DNA from: Sanguibacter suarezii NBRC 16159
GTDB lineage: Bacteria; Actinomycetota; Actinomycetes; Actinomycetales; Cellulomonadaceae
Assembly: GCF_001552735.1 (NCBI RefSeq)
Contig: NZ_BCRT01000007.1
Span: 55,716-119,715 of the forward strand
Direction of reading: 5' to 3'
DNA length: 64,000 nt
Program-made: the position numbers and the translations under genes
Notes under the pieces: model-generated
The model's database searches: none
Seen by the model: only the letters and a program-made list of their open reading frames with translations
What the model was told of the DNA's origin: nothing
Part shown: positions 8,497 to 17,395 of the stretch, in pieces
Layout of the letters: each line of letters opens with the position of its first letter
Numbering within the stretch: the first letter of the stretch is position 1

Positions 8497-10068
8497 ATGC
8501 GACCTTCTGACAGCCGACCCCCAGGTCCGAAGGAGCGGCGGATCGCCTCGGGGTCCAACGCCACTGACACGAGGTTCTTCGGTCACCCGCTCGGCCTGAT
8601 GACCCTCTTCGGAACAGAGTTCTGGGAGCGGTTCAGCTACTACGGGATGCGCGCCATCCTGCTGTACTACCTGACGGACGCCATCGCCGACGGCGGTCTG
8701 GGGCTCGCCCCGGAGACCGGCCTCGCGATCACCGCGATCTACGGATCCTCGGTGTACCTGCTGTCCGTCGTCGGAGGCTGGTGCGCCGACCGGCTCATCG
8801 GAGCCAGACGCTCCATCCTCTACGGCGGTGTGGTGATCGCCATAGGGCACGTGCTGCTGTCGGTGCCGGCCGGCCCGGGGTACTCCTACTCAGGGATCGT
8901 GGCCGTGGCGATCGGGACCGGGCTGCTCAAGCCCAACGTCTCGAGCCTGGTCGGAGAGCTCTACGAGCGCGACGACGACCGGCGCGACTCGGGCTTCTCG
9001 ATCTTCTACATGGGCATCAACATGGGGTCCCTCGCGGCGCCCTTCGTGGTGGGGATCGCCCGGTCCATCGGTGGTTTCCACGCCGGGTTCGTCGTAGCGG
9101 CCATCGGTATGGCCTTCGCCCTGGTGTTCTTCGTCCTGGGACAGGCGCAGCTGCGCGGGGCCGGCGACGAGGTGATGAACCCGATCAGGCGCGAGGAGCG
9201 CCCCCAGGTGCTGCGTAGCGCGCTCGCCATCGGCGCACTCATCCTCGTCCTGGGGATCGTCGCGCTCGTGGTCACCAGCGTCAAGGCAGGAGAGCTGGCC
9301 TTCGGCCCTGAGGGCATCGTCAACCTCATCAGCTACCTGGCCTTCGCTGCCCCGATCCTCTACTTCACGGTCATGCTCCGCTCGCCGAAGGTCACCACCC
9401 CAGAGCGCTCGCGCATGCTGGCCTACATCCCCCTGTTCGTCGCGGCGATGCTCTTCTGGATGATCTTCGAGCAGGCGTCGTCGTCGTTGTCGGCCTTCGC
9501 TGCGAGCAAGATTCATCTCAACTTCGCCGGGGTGACCATCCAGCCGGAGTTCTTCCAGTCGGTCAACCCAGCCTTGATCGTCCTCTTCGCGCCGGTCTTC
9601 GCGTGGCTGTGGATCAAGCTCGGTGACCGCGGGCCGAGCACGGCGGTGAAGTTCGGCATCGGGCTGGCCATGGCGTCCCTGTCCTTCCTGTTCCTGTCTG
9701 CCATGACGGCGCTCGCCGGTGACGCCAAGGTGAGCTCCTGGGTGCTGGTGGGGACGTACCTCATCCAGACCATCGGGGAGCTGTGCCTGTCCCCGGTCGG
9801 GCTCGCCGCAACCACGCTGCTGGCGCCTGCGGCCTTCCGGTCCCAGGCGATGGCCCTGTGGTTCCTCGCTCCGGCGGCCGGGCAGGCGATCACCGCGCAG
9901 ATCGTCTCGGCCACAGCCGACCTGGCCGACAACTTCGCGGCGTACTTCGGCACGATCGGGCTCATCACGCTCGTGCTCACCGGAGGGTTCTTCCTGCTGA
10001 CGCCGTGGATCACCCGGCACATCGCCGAGGGCGAGCAGGTCGTGGGAGTCGCGCCGGCCGGACGGTGA
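8497..10068 (+). CDS. POT/PTR2-family proton-coupled oligopeptide transporter
   Basis: This 523-residue membrane transporter imports di- and tripeptides with protons. It begins with the family signature near residues 31-53 (GTEFWERFSYYGMRAILLYY, containing ExxERFxYY) and continues with about 12-14 hydrophobic helices. KPNVSSLVGELY matches the PTR2 motif after helix 4. TAAAAT at 8484-8489 lies seven bases before the ATG, suggesting leaderless expression. It is divergent from the sirtuin gene. Substrate range cannot be read from sequence. Confidence 0.93.
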   Translation: MRPSDSRPPGPKERRIASGSNATDTRFFGHPLGLMTLFGTEFWERFSYYGMRAILLYYLTDAIADGGLGLAPETGLAITAIYGSSVYLLSVVGGWCADRLIGARRSILYGGVVIAIGHVLLSVPAGPGYSYSGIVAVAIGTGLLKPNVSSLVGELYERDDDRRDSGFSIFYMGINMGSLAAPFVVGIARSIGGFHAGFVVAAIGMAFALVFFVLGQAQLRGAGDEVMNPIRREERPQVLRSALAIGALILVLGIVALVVTSVKAGELAFGPEGIVNLISYLAFAAPILYFTVMLRSPKVTTPERSRMLAYIPLFVAAMLFWMIFEQASSSLSAFAASKIHLNFAGVTIQPEFFQSVNPALIVLFAPVFAWLWIKLGDRGPSTAVKFGIGLAMASLSFLFLSAMTALAGDAKVSSWVLVGTYLIQTIGELCLSPVGLAATTLLAPAAFRSQAMALWFLAPAAGQAITAQIVSATADLADNFAAYFGTIGLITLVLTGGFFLLTPWITRHIAEGEQVVGVAPAGR

Positions 10069-10123
10069 CCGCACGACCGTGTGCTGCGCCGCTCGCCTCG
10101 CCGCTCGCCCTGCAGGGACGCGG

Positions 10124-10801
10124 CTAGGTGAGCGCGGCCGGCGGGAACAGGCGACGCTGATCAGCCTCGAACTGGCGGTGCCCGACGGTCTTGTAGGCCA
10201 GGCGCGCCGGCAACGGAAGGTTCTTGCGGAGCCAGGCCTCTCGCTCTGCCGGAGACATCGAGACGAGGAGCCACCCGAGACGGACAAACATCCGGTCCCG
10301 GGGCAACGCGCTGCGCGCGGCCTCGCCGATCCGGTCCCACTCAGCCTGGGACAGCATGACGCTGGCGAGCGGGAGGATGTCGTCCTCCTCGGCGCCCAGG
10401 TGCAGCACGAGCGTGGTGCGGATCGAGTCGAGAGCCGCCAGCACGGTCTGCCTGGCGGCGGGGCTCGCGGTCGCCTCGAACTCGGGGAGGACCTCCTCGA
10501 GCTCCTCCGTCAGTGCGGCGACGACGGCGTGCTGGGCGCGCATCTGATCTACGTGGAGCGCGCAGGCGGGGACCCGCGTCACGAGGGCGTCGCCGAGCAC
10601 CTCGTCCTCGATCGCGTGGTGGTTGTGCAGTGCTTCGGTGATCTCGCGCAGATGCTCGGCGACGACCTTCGCCCGGGTCGCGTCGGCGTCGGGGACACCG
10701 CGGATGAGCGGCCGGGCCTGGGTGAACAGGTGCCGGAAGAGGTTGTGGACCACGAGCATGTCGGCTGTGTCGCACCCGAGAGACGTCGGCGTGTCGTTCA
10801 T
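10124..10801 (-). CDS. Hemerythrin HHE-domain protein
   Basis: This 225-residue cytoplasmic protein has an all-alpha hemerythrin-like N-terminal half. Candidate iron ligands are H19 (VVHNLFRHLF), the HNHHAIEDEVL cluster near 59-69, a histidine in MRAQHAVV and the pair in VLHLGAEEDDILP. Such domains bind a di-iron centre and act in oxygen, NO or redox handling. The role of the C-terminal 60 residues is unknown. It is convergent with the peptide transporter and has no obvious partner. Confidence 0.88.
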   Translation of the reverse strand: MNDTPTSLGCDTADMLVVHNLFRHLFTQARPLIRGVPDADATRAKVVAEHLREITEALHNHHAIEDEVLGDALVTRVPACALHVDQMRAQHAVVAALTEELEEVLPEFEATASPAARQTVLAALDSIRTTLVLHLGAEEDDILPLASVMLSQAEWDRIGEAARSALPRDRMFVRLGWLLVSMSPAEREAWLRKNLPLPARLAYKTVGHRQFEADQRRLFPPAALT

Positions 10802-10957
10802 GGCTCTCCCGATGGGTCATCAGCGTGTCGACGGGCTCTAGGACAAACGGTTCCTGGGATTGCCGAGCGTCGCAACACGGACAGCCGGCCGGCAGCAGAT
10901 CGCGGGGGAGGGCGTGCGGGCGCCGGTGCCGATTTAGTCGATCGGGCGTCGAGAAGG

Positions 10958-10963
10958 TACTGT
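10958..10963 (+). promoter_or_regulatory. Probable -10 box of tRNA-Ser(CGA)
   Basis: TACTGT matches the actinobacterial TANNNT consensus and places a transcription start near 10970, three bases before the mature 5' end. A weak TTTAGT at 10933-10938 could be the -35 element. Confidence 0.5.
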
Positions 10964-10972
10964 TCTGGGCGA

Positions 10973-11062
10973 GGTAGCGTGTCCGAGCGGCCTAAGGAGC
11001 ACGCCTCGAAAGCGTGTGTGGGTGAAAGTCCACCGTGAGTTCGAATCTCACCGCTACCGCCA
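10973..11062 (+). tRNA. tRNA-Ser (anticodon CGA)
   Basis: The acceptor GGTAGCG (10973-10979) pairs with CGCTACC (11052-11058), followed by discriminator G and an encoded CCA. The anticodon loop is CTCGAAA with CGA at 11007-11009. The long variable arm and GTTCGAATC T-loop are typical of class II serine tRNAs. Confidence 0.97.
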
Positions 11063-11064
11063 TC

Positions 11065-11105
11065 GAAGGGCCCCACCCGCAGATCCTGCGGATGTGGGGC
11101 CCTTC
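11065..11105 (+). terminator. Intrinsic terminator after tRNA-Ser(CGA)
   Basis: A 12-bp stem, GAAGGGCCCCAC pairing with GTGGGGCCCTTC, with an inner CCGCAG/CTGCGG helix, starts three bases after the tRNA CCA. There is no long T run, as is usual in high-GC actinobacteria. Confidence 0.8.
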
Positions 11106-11188
11106 GTCGTACCCGGGCCTCCATGGGCCACCGTCGTGCCCGCAGCCTGCAGGCAGAGCAGCGCTCGGCCGCCGTCGTCATCGCCGTC

Positions 11189-11803
11189 TTACAGGCTCCC
11201 GCCGGCCTCGACTCTCATGCCGCACATCCACCAGTCTCCGTCGAGTCGCATCGGTTCCTCGCAGGCCATGCCCCACATGTCCCGGCCCTCCGGTGAGGTG
11301 CCAGGCGTGAACCAGAATCCTCCCGCATCGTCTACCCATCCGGCCCATTGCGGTATGAAGACGCCCCCGGACCCGTCCGTCGAGACGTAGCCGTAGACCG
11401 CCATGGCTTGGAGTGATCGCGGAAGATCGGTGTCGTGCCTGGCGGCACCGGCTGCCGAGACAGTCGGGAGCGCGGCAATCTGCTCGAGCTGGGGGCGCAT
11501 GGCGGTGAACAGGGCGTAGGCGCCGGGATACGGCACGCTCGGCGACGCGAGGGCAGCGACCAGACCGACCGCGATGACCGGCGCCGCGATCCACCGGGGT
11601 CGTGCCAGCCGGAGGGCGATCCAGACGAGGAGGCCGAGAGCGACTGCGGCACCGACCCAGCGGACGTACACCCCTGGGCCTCGTGGCCACACCATCCATC
11701 CTGCGGACTGAGGAAGCAGGTCGTGGCTCGCGAGCGACGACGCGATCCGCCCGGAGAGCGCAGTGAGCCACGCGACGACGCCAGCCAGCACCGCGATGGT
11801 CAT
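11189..11803 (-). CDS. Unrecognised membrane-anchored protein
   Basis: I do not recognise a family in this 204-residue product. Two or three hydrophobic helices occupy the first 100 residues (MTIAVLAGVVAWLTALSGRI, then VRWVGAAVALGLLVWIAL and AAPVIAVGLVAALA). A soluble domain with paired tryptophans and cysteines follows (FWFTPG, GDWWMCGMRV), probably extracytoplasmic. I chose ATG 11803 because GGAGG precedes it closely; ATG 11836 in the same frame is possible but has no Shine-Dalgarno sequence. It is divergent from the FUSC gene. Confidence 0.65.
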   Translation of the reverse strand: MTIAVLAGVVAWLTALSGRIASSLASHDLLPQSAGWMVWPRGPGVYVRWVGAAVALGLLVWIALRLARPRWIAAPVIAVGLVAALASPSVPYPGAYALFTAMRPQLEQIAALPTVSAAGAARHDTDLPRSLQAMAVYGYVSTDGSGGVFIPQWAGWVDDAGGFWFTPGTSPEGRDMWGMACEEPMRLDGDWWMCGMRVEAGGSL

Positions 11804-11924
11804 GAACCTCCGCTGATGGTGATGCGCCATCGTCATGTCGGAACAGTAGCGCCCGCGCGAGGTCTGCATTTCGGTCGTACCGTCGAGGAGGTGAGAATCG
11901 CGGCTCAACGGCGGGGGAGGCTCT

Positions 11925-13790
11925 GTGAAGAGCTCAGGTGACGGCCCAGGCGGCAGGTCCCCGAAGCGCCCCAAGGGCAGCCCGATGCTCATCGTGCTGA
12001 TGATCATCGTGGTGCTCCCCGGTGTGCTGCTCGCCGATGCCTGGGGGGCGGGCTCGGTGGGGATCATCGGCGGGCTGACGGGTATGTTCGCGCTGGTCGC
12101 ATTCATGGGTGGGCCGCTCCGGTCTGACCTCCGCGTGGCTGCGGTCATGGGGCCCCTGCTGATCTTTGCCGCAGCTGTCCCGCGCTTGGTGGCCGAGGCC
12201 TCGCGACCGGCGGCGATAGCACTCGTCGTGCTGCTGACCTTCGTAGCCGCACTGCTTCCTCTGGTCGGCCCGCGCTTCGCCAACGCCGGGATGGGGCTGG
12301 GGATGACCGCGGTGTACGGATACGGCTATGCGCCGGTGGGTGGGGCGGACCACCGGCAGGTGTTCGCGGCAGCGATCGCGGGCGTCGTCGTGGCGCTCGT
12401 CCTGCGCATCCTCATGGGGATCTCCGACCCGTCCAAGCCGACGCGGGAGCAGGTTGCTCAGGTGCTCGTGGCTGACGATCCCACGACCGCCACGACGACT
12501 GCCTTCGGCACCTGGCTCAGCGACGGCAGGCAGCGCTGGCTCGCCGAAGCCCTGGAGGGAGCCTCGCGCTATCGTCTGGCCCTGCACACGGCAGGGCTGG
12601 CGGGCGCGGGAGGACCAGACGACGCCGCGCTCCGAGGGCGGGCTGGGGATCTGGCGGACCAGCTGAAGACCAAGGCGAGGCGGGACACGTCCACCCGGCC
12701 CTCTCCTGCACCGACTGCCTCGGCGACCTCGAGGAACCCGATGGCGCCGTCGACGTCGGCCGTCGCCGAGGCGCCTCTCGCCGACGCCGCCCGCGCCCTG
12801 GACGCCGTCGAGCAGGCAGTCGTGACGCGCGACACCACCGCGGTCCAGCTTGATCGTGACCGGCGCCACCAGCTCCAGGACGCGGTCCTCCACCCGTCTG
12901 CCAGGCTCCAGTCCATCCAGGTCCGTCACGCGTTGCGCACGGCCTTCGCGATGCTGGTGATGCTGGTGATCACCTCCGGTCTGGAACGAGGCGACCCGCT
13001 GGTCTCGACCGTGCTGCTGACGACCTTCGGCATCCTGCAGGCCAGCTGGAGAGACACCGCGACGAAGGCGAGGAACAAGATCATCGGTCTGGTCTCGGGT
13101 TCCCTCGCGGTGGCCGTCGTCCTGCTGGTGGTCCCGTCCCGCAATCTCGTCCTCGTCTCAGTCGTCGCACTGTGCCTGGGGCTCTGGTACATCGTCACCC
13201 GCCCGGCGCTGGGCGCTGCGTTCATGGTCATGGTCAGCGTCGGTTTCAACTCCGCCTCCCGTGACCTGAACGCCGTCACCCTCCTGGCGCAGTACGTGGG
13301 ACTCACCCTGACCGCAGTGCTGGTCGGACTGGTCCTCGGCTTCGTCGTGGTCCCTGGTTTCCGTCCCGAACCTCTGCGGCGACGCATCGAGGCAGCGATC
13401 GAGGCCACCTCGACTGCGCTCCGTGCCTCCTCGGCCAGCGCAGGGCTGCGACAGCCTGAGGAGATCGCCCTGGTCCGGGATGCCGTGCGCAAGCAGGACG
13501 AGCTCGTGCCTGACCGCGACCCGCTCGACGACCGGCAGCTCGCCGAGCTCGACACGCTGCGGGACGGGTTGCGCAACCTGACCGTCCTGGCCGACGCCAC
13601 GGAGCTCACCCGCGACGAGCTGGACCACGTCCTCCTGGCACTGAGTCCGGGTGACCAGCAGGGACAGGCCGAACAGGACGACACCGCCCCCGAGGACTCC
13701 GGCTCGGCATCCTCGACCCTGTGGGACCTGGCGCTGCAGGCTGGCTCAGCCGAGCGGTACCTGCTGCGGACGCTGCCTGCCAGCAGCTGA
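11925..13790 (+). CDS. FUSC/aromatic-acid-exporter-like membrane protein
   Basis: This 621-residue protein has a duplicated layout: about six N-terminal helices (residues 20-165), a long hydrophilic alpha-helical segment (about 170-340) and a second helix bundle (about 345-470) with a soluble tail. That matches the FUSC family (fusaric acid resistance / YccS-like). These are thought to export aromatic acids, but the substrate here is unknown. GTG 11925 is preceded by GGGGGAGG at five bases, which fixes the start. A shorter FUSC-like protein lies at 56.6 kb. Confidence 0.8.
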   Translation: MKSSGDGPGGRSPKRPKGSPMLIVLMIIVVLPGVLLADAWGAGSVGIIGGLTGMFALVAFMGGPLRSDLRVAAVMGPLLIFAAAVPRLVAEASRPAAIALVVLLTFVAALLPLVGPRFANAGMGLGMTAVYGYGYAPVGGADHRQVFAAAIAGVVVALVLRILMGISDPSKPTREQVAQVLVADDPTTATTTAFGTWLSDGRQRWLAEALEGASRYRLALHTAGLAGAGGPDDAALRGRAGDLADQLKTKARRDTSTRPSPAPTASATSRNPMAPSTSAVAEAPLADAARALDAVEQAVVTRDTTAVQLDRDRRHQLQDAVLHPSARLQSIQVRHALRTAFAMLVMLVITSGLERGDPLVSTVLLTTFGILQASWRDTATKARNKIIGLVSGSLAVAVVLLVVPSRNLVLVSVVALCLGLWYIVTRPALGAAFMVMVSVGFNSASRDLNAVTLLAQYVGLTLTAVLVGLVLGFVVVPGFRPEPLRRRIEAAIEATSTALRASSASAGLRQPEEIALVRDAVRKQDELVPDRDPLDDRQLAELDTLRDGLRNLTVLADATELTRDELDHVLLALSPGDQQGQAEQDDTAPEDSGSASSTLWDLALQAGSAERYLLRTLPASS

Positions 13791-13972
13791 GGCGGCCCGC
13801 TGCGTCTGCAGTCGGTGCGCGGTCTGGCAGACCCAGGGCCGACCGCGCTGAGGAGGGCAGGACCGCCGCCGCTGTGGCCGGAGCGGGGTCTCGGGCGTAG
13901 GTTCGCAGGAGCGCTCGCCGCCGGGTGAACGCCGGGCCGCAGTCATGGGCTCACGTTCCACGGAGGTGAGAG

Positions 13973-14554
13973 ATGACCACGTACACCGTTGGATACCTCG
14001 TCGGCAGCCTGTCCCGCGAGTCGATCAATCGCACGCTCTCCAAAGCCCTCATCAGGCTCGCGCCGCCGTCGCTGACCTTCACCGAGATCGGCATCGGCAA
14101 CCTCCCGCTCTACAACCGTGACCTCGACGCGAGCTATCCGCCGGCTGCCCTTGAGCTCAAGGCGGCGATCGAGGCCGCGGACGCGGTGCTGTTCATCACC
14201 CCGGAGTACAACCGCTCCCTGCCCGGCGCGTTGAAGAACGCCCTCGACTGGGCGAGCCGGCCGTGGGGGGCCAACTCGCTCACCCACAAGCCCTCCGGCG
14301 TCATCGGCGCCTCGCCCGGGGCACTGGGGACGGCCCTGGCCCAGCAGAGCCTGCGCGGGGTGCTCGCCTTCTGCAACGCACCGCAGATGACCGCACCGGA
14401 GGCGTACATCCACTTCCTCCCCGACGTGTTCCTCGAGGACGGCACCGTCGCCAACGAGAGCACCGAGGAGTTCCTGCGGACGTACATGCAGGAGTTCGCG
14501 GACTTCGTCGAGCGGGTGCACACGATCCTGCCGCAGCGGCGCGGGCAGGGCTGA
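13973..14554 (+). CDS. NADPH-dependent FMN reductase family protein
   Basis: This 193-residue flavodoxin-fold protein begins YTVGYLVGSLSRESINRTLS, where the phosphate-binding GSLRxxSxN pattern is recognisable. It carries the FMN-binding TPEYNRSLPGALKNALDW near residues 77-94. Family members reduce FMN, quinones, chromate or azo dyes with NAD(P)H. GGAGGTGAG precedes the ATG at a good distance. A TAGGTT about 75 bases upstream may be the promoter. Confidence 0.92.
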   Translation: MTTYTVGYLVGSLSRESINRTLSKALIRLAPPSLTFTEIGIGNLPLYNRDLDASYPPAALELKAAIEAADAVLFITPEYNRSLPGALKNALDWASRPWGANSLTHKPSGVIGASPGALGTALAQQSLRGVLAFCNAPQMTAPEAYIHFLPDVFLEDGTVANESTEEFLRTYMQEFADFVERVHTILPQRRGQG

Positions 14555-14596
14555 TCGGCGTCGCCTCCACGCGCGCTGGTGTGTGAGACTCGAGAC

Positions 14597-15898
14597 ATGC
14601 ACGACCTCTCTCCAGACACCGACCAGCTCACCCTGGTCCCCTTGTACATCGCGGTCGAGCCACGTGACCCGCGGGGTGAAGGTGCCCTGTCGGACGAAGC
14701 CATCGAGCACATCCCCGCGGCCACCCTGGGTGAGGTCGCCGAGGTCCTCATCCAGCTGGGCGTGCCCGCCGACCTGCTCGACGGCGCGGTGCTCGGTGCG
14801 CCGGGCTGGGTCATCGCCCGCACGGTGGGCTGGAGCGACGGGCGGATCGTGCGGTGGGCCCCGGACGAGAACCCGGTCAACGGGCCGTTCCCCACGCTGT
14901 CCAGCGACGACGTCGCGACCTACCTGTCACGGGCGATCGACGTGAGCTGCCGTGTCGCCAGCGACCTGGAGATACCGGGCCACAGCCTGGGCGAGGATGC
15001 GGTGGGGCTGATCATCGAGCAGCGCTCAGGCGCCGTCGTCGGCGGCATGCGCTCCACCGACCTGCCGTGGCTGGCCCACCAGGTCTCCTCCGACCTGTGG
15101 TTCACGCAGATCGACGGGACGTCGATCGTGACCGGCGTCGACCCGGCGACCGACCTCGAGCCCGTGGTGACCAGCGCGTCCCCGGTGCCCAACGTGGGGC
15201 TCGAGCGCAACGGGCCGTGGCGGCGGATGGGGCTGGTGCGCTCAGGGGCGATCGTCACGGCCCACCAGTGGGGACCGCAGTGGTTCCGGGTGGACCCCTC
15301 CGGAGGCGCCGACCCAGACTCCGACGTGCTCACTCTCGTCGACAACTACTTCGACGCGCCGAGCGCCGACGCGGAGGACATCGCCCAGGAGTTCAACCTG
15401 GGTCCCGCCCAGACCGACCAGCTCGCGGACCTGCTCGACGACGCCGACGCCGACGACCCCTTCACCACGCTGCTGCGCCTGCTCGACCTGCCGGTCGAGG
15501 CCGCCGAGGTGGCCGAGGGCTGGTTGCCGCCCGCCGACCTGACAGACGTCCGCCGGGTCGAGGCGCAGTCGATGGCGGGGGCCTTCTGGTCCTCCCTCAC
15601 CACGGTGCCCACCGAACCGGGCGTCCTCAACGACCTGCAGCGGATGTGGATCCAGCGACCGCGGTCGTACTGGGTGCTCACCATCGCCGAGGCTGTCCTC
15701 TGCCTGGGGGGAGCGGTGGCTCTGCTGCGCGCTCCGCGGAGCGGGGCGTCGCGGTATCCCCGGTTGCGCAGGGCCGGTGGGCGGGCGCTCGCCGCCACCG
15801 CTGTCCTCAACGCGCTGGACATGGCCGTCCCGCGGCGCTGGCGCGGCCACGGTGCCACGAGTGATCCCACTCGCGCCGGCGAGGGCGCTCAGGGATGA
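14597..15898 (+). CDS. Unrecognised protein with C-terminal membrane helix
   Basis: This 433-residue protein resembles no family I can name. It is acidic and largely soluble up to about residue 360, including an Asp-rich stretch (LADLLDDADADDPFTTLL). Then come one or two hydrophobic segments (VLTIAEAVLCLGGAVALLRA) and a basic tail. I chose ATG 14597; a GTG six codons upstream is in frame. It follows the FMN reductase by 42 bp and may be co-transcribed. Confidence 0.7.
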   Translation: MHDLSPDTDQLTLVPLYIAVEPRDPRGEGALSDEAIEHIPAATLGEVAEVLIQLGVPADLLDGAVLGAPGWVIARTVGWSDGRIVRWAPDENPVNGPFPTLSSDDVATYLSRAIDVSCRVASDLEIPGHSLGEDAVGLIIEQRSGAVVGGMRSTDLPWLAHQVSSDLWFTQIDGTSIVTGVDPATDLEPVVTSASPVPNVGLERNGPWRRMGLVRSGAIVTAHQWGPQWFRVDPSGGADPDSDVLTLVDNYFDAPSADAEDIAQEFNLGPAQTDQLADLLDDADADDPFTTLLRLLDLPVEAAEVAEGWLPPADLTDVRRVEAQSMAGAFWSSLTTVPTEPGVLNDLQRMWIQRPRSYWVLTIAEAVLCLGGAVALLRAPRSGASRYPRLRRAGGRALAATAVLNALDMAVPRRWRGHGATSDPTRAGEGAQG

Positions 15899-15929
15899 GC
15901 CCCTCCCAGGCCTTGTCTAGGCTGGTGAC

Positions 15930-16847
15930 ATGGACCTGAGAATCTTCACCGAACCACAGCAAGGCGCGACCTACGACGACATCCTCACCGTGGCAAAGGC
16001 CACCGAGGACCTCGGTTTCGACGCGTTCTTCCGCTCCGACCACTTCCTGGCGATGGGTGGCGACGGCCTCCCGGGGCCGACCGACGCCTGGCTGACGCTC
16101 GCCGGGCTCGCCCGTGAGACCTCGCGCATCAAGCTCGGCACGCTCGTCACCTCGGCGACCTTCCGCCACCCCGGGCTGCTGGCCATCCAGGTGGCCCAGG
16201 TCGACCAGATGAGCGGCGGTCGCGTCGAGCTCGGACTCGGCGCCGGCTGGTACGCCGAGGAGCACAGCGCCTACGGCGTGCCCTTCCCGGCCAAGCGTTT
16301 CGGTCTGCTCGAGGAACAGCTGGAGATCATCACCGGTCTGTGGGGCACCCCGGTCGGTGAGCACTACTCCTTCGCCGGCAAGCACTACACCCTCGAGAAC
16401 TCCCCGGCCCTGCCCAAGCCGGTCCAGTCGCCCGTCCCGGTCATCGTCGGCGGCAACGGTCCCAAGCGGACGCCCGCCCTGGCTGCCCGCTTCGCGACCG
16501 AGTTCAACGCAGCCTTCCCCGAGATCGCGGACATCGCGCCGATGTTCGCGCGCGTGCGGGCTGCGTGCGAGGAGATCGGCCGTGACGGCGACGACCTCAC
16601 GTACTCCACGGCGCTGGTGCTGTGCGTGGGTCGCGACGAGGCAGAGTTCGTCAAGCGCGCGGCTGCGATCGGCCGGGAGCCGGACGAGCTGCGCGAGCAC
16701 GGTGTCGCCGGGACCGTGAGCGAGGCTGTGGACCGTCTCGGCGAGCTCTCCGCCGCGGGGGCCGAGCGCGTGTACCTGCAGATGCTCGACCTGGCCGACC
16801 TCGACCACCTCGACCTGGTGGCCCGCGAGGTCGTCCCGGGGCTCTAG
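15930..16847 (+). CDS. LLM-class F420-dependent oxidoreductase (TIGR03560-like)
   Basis: This 305-residue TIM-barrel flavin/F420 enzyme begins MDLRIFTEPQQGATYDDILT. It shows the family pattern of FRSDHF near 32-37, GTLVTSATFRHPGLLA, then GLGAGWYAEEHSAYG, and PVPVIVGGNGPKRTPALAAR. Actinobacterial members use coenzyme F420; the substrate is unknown. TAGGCT at 15918-15923 is six bases before the ATG, so the gene is probably leaderless and independent of the preceding one. Confidence 0.92.
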   Translation: MDLRIFTEPQQGATYDDILTVAKATEDLGFDAFFRSDHFLAMGGDGLPGPTDAWLTLAGLARETSRIKLGTLVTSATFRHPGLLAIQVAQVDQMSGGRVELGLGAGWYAEEHSAYGVPFPAKRFGLLEEQLEIITGLWGTPVGEHYSFAGKHYTLENSPALPKPVQSPVPVIVGGNGPKRTPALAARFATEFNAAFPEIADIAPMFARVRAACEEIGRDGDDLTYSTALVLCVGRDEAEFVKRAAAIGREPDELREHGVAGTVSEAVDRLGELSAAGAERVYLQMLDLADLDHLDLVAREVVPGL

Positions 16848-16874
16848 CCCGACCGGACCTCCCACAACCCCCTC

Positions 16875-16906
16875 ACCAGGGCGTCGACCGCTGTCGGCGC
16901 CCTGGT
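16875..16906 (+). terminator. Hairpin terminator after the LLM oxidoreductase
   Basis: ACCAGGGCG (16875-16883) pairs with CGCCCTGGT (16898-16906) around a 14-base loop, 28 bases after the stop. It insulates the glucan operon from the upstream gene. Confidence 0.65.
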
Positions 16907-17395
16907 CGTCTGCGTGCCCCAGGCTCGGCGTCCACCAGGTGGACACGCCTGGCGTCCAGGATCCGGATGCCGACGCGGCGATGGGAGCGCGACCATCGCG
17001 CCCTGGCGCGCATCCTGGGGCCTGTCGCCGTACGCAGTGACGAAACGGCGTGGCTGGTCAGCGCCTCAGAGAGCGGTATCACGAAGTGGGCAGAAGTCAA
17101 CCCCCTATCGGCGAACTCCGCGCGAGTATGACGATTTCTCTCTGACGAGCAATGTGATCTGACTCACACTGGCCGGCCGGTGTGCGACCGAAGAGCGCGG
17201 TGCATGCTGGCATCTTCCAGCCCCGTCGACCCGCTCACCGCCTCGCCGACCACGTTCCATCCACGTCCCACCCCACGTCTCGTCCCGCGTCGCTCCTCAT
17301 GTCGCACCGCACGCCGTCAGACGCCGCCAGCGCAGCCGTCGTCCCCACCAGCTGACCTGCTCATCACGAGCACTCACCAGTCAGGGGTCACCCTC
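16907..17395. other. Long intergenic region upstream of the glucan-synthase operon
   Basis: I find no convincing coding frame here. The part before about 17,100 is featureless. The part from 17,120 to 17,170 is AT-richer than its surroundings and holds the Crp-type palindrome; TATGAC near 17,127 could be a -10 box just upstream of it. The last 200 bases are C-rich and would form a long 5' untranslated region or contain the promoter. Confidence 0.5.
17153..17168. promoter_or_regulatory. Perfect Crp/GlxR-type operator
   Basis: TGTGATCTGACTCACA matches the Crp consensus TGTGA-N6-TCACA exactly on both arms. It lies 228 bp before the GT2 synthase start and after the terminator of the preceding gene, so it can only serve the downstream operon. 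A Crp-family regulator with a matching recognition helix is encoded at 49,566-50,246. Whether it activates or represses depends on the unmapped transcription start. Confidence 0.75.

Noticed and set aside
17169..17395. c-di-GMP riboswitch or PilZ link in the glucan operon
   Set aside because: No GEMM core is seen in the leader and the synthase ends without a PilZ domain.
17180..17395. Upstream start of the GT2 synthase at 17,180
   Set aside because: The added 72 residues are low-complexity Pro/Ser/Arg; ATG 17396 has a ribosome binding site and begins the conserved protein.
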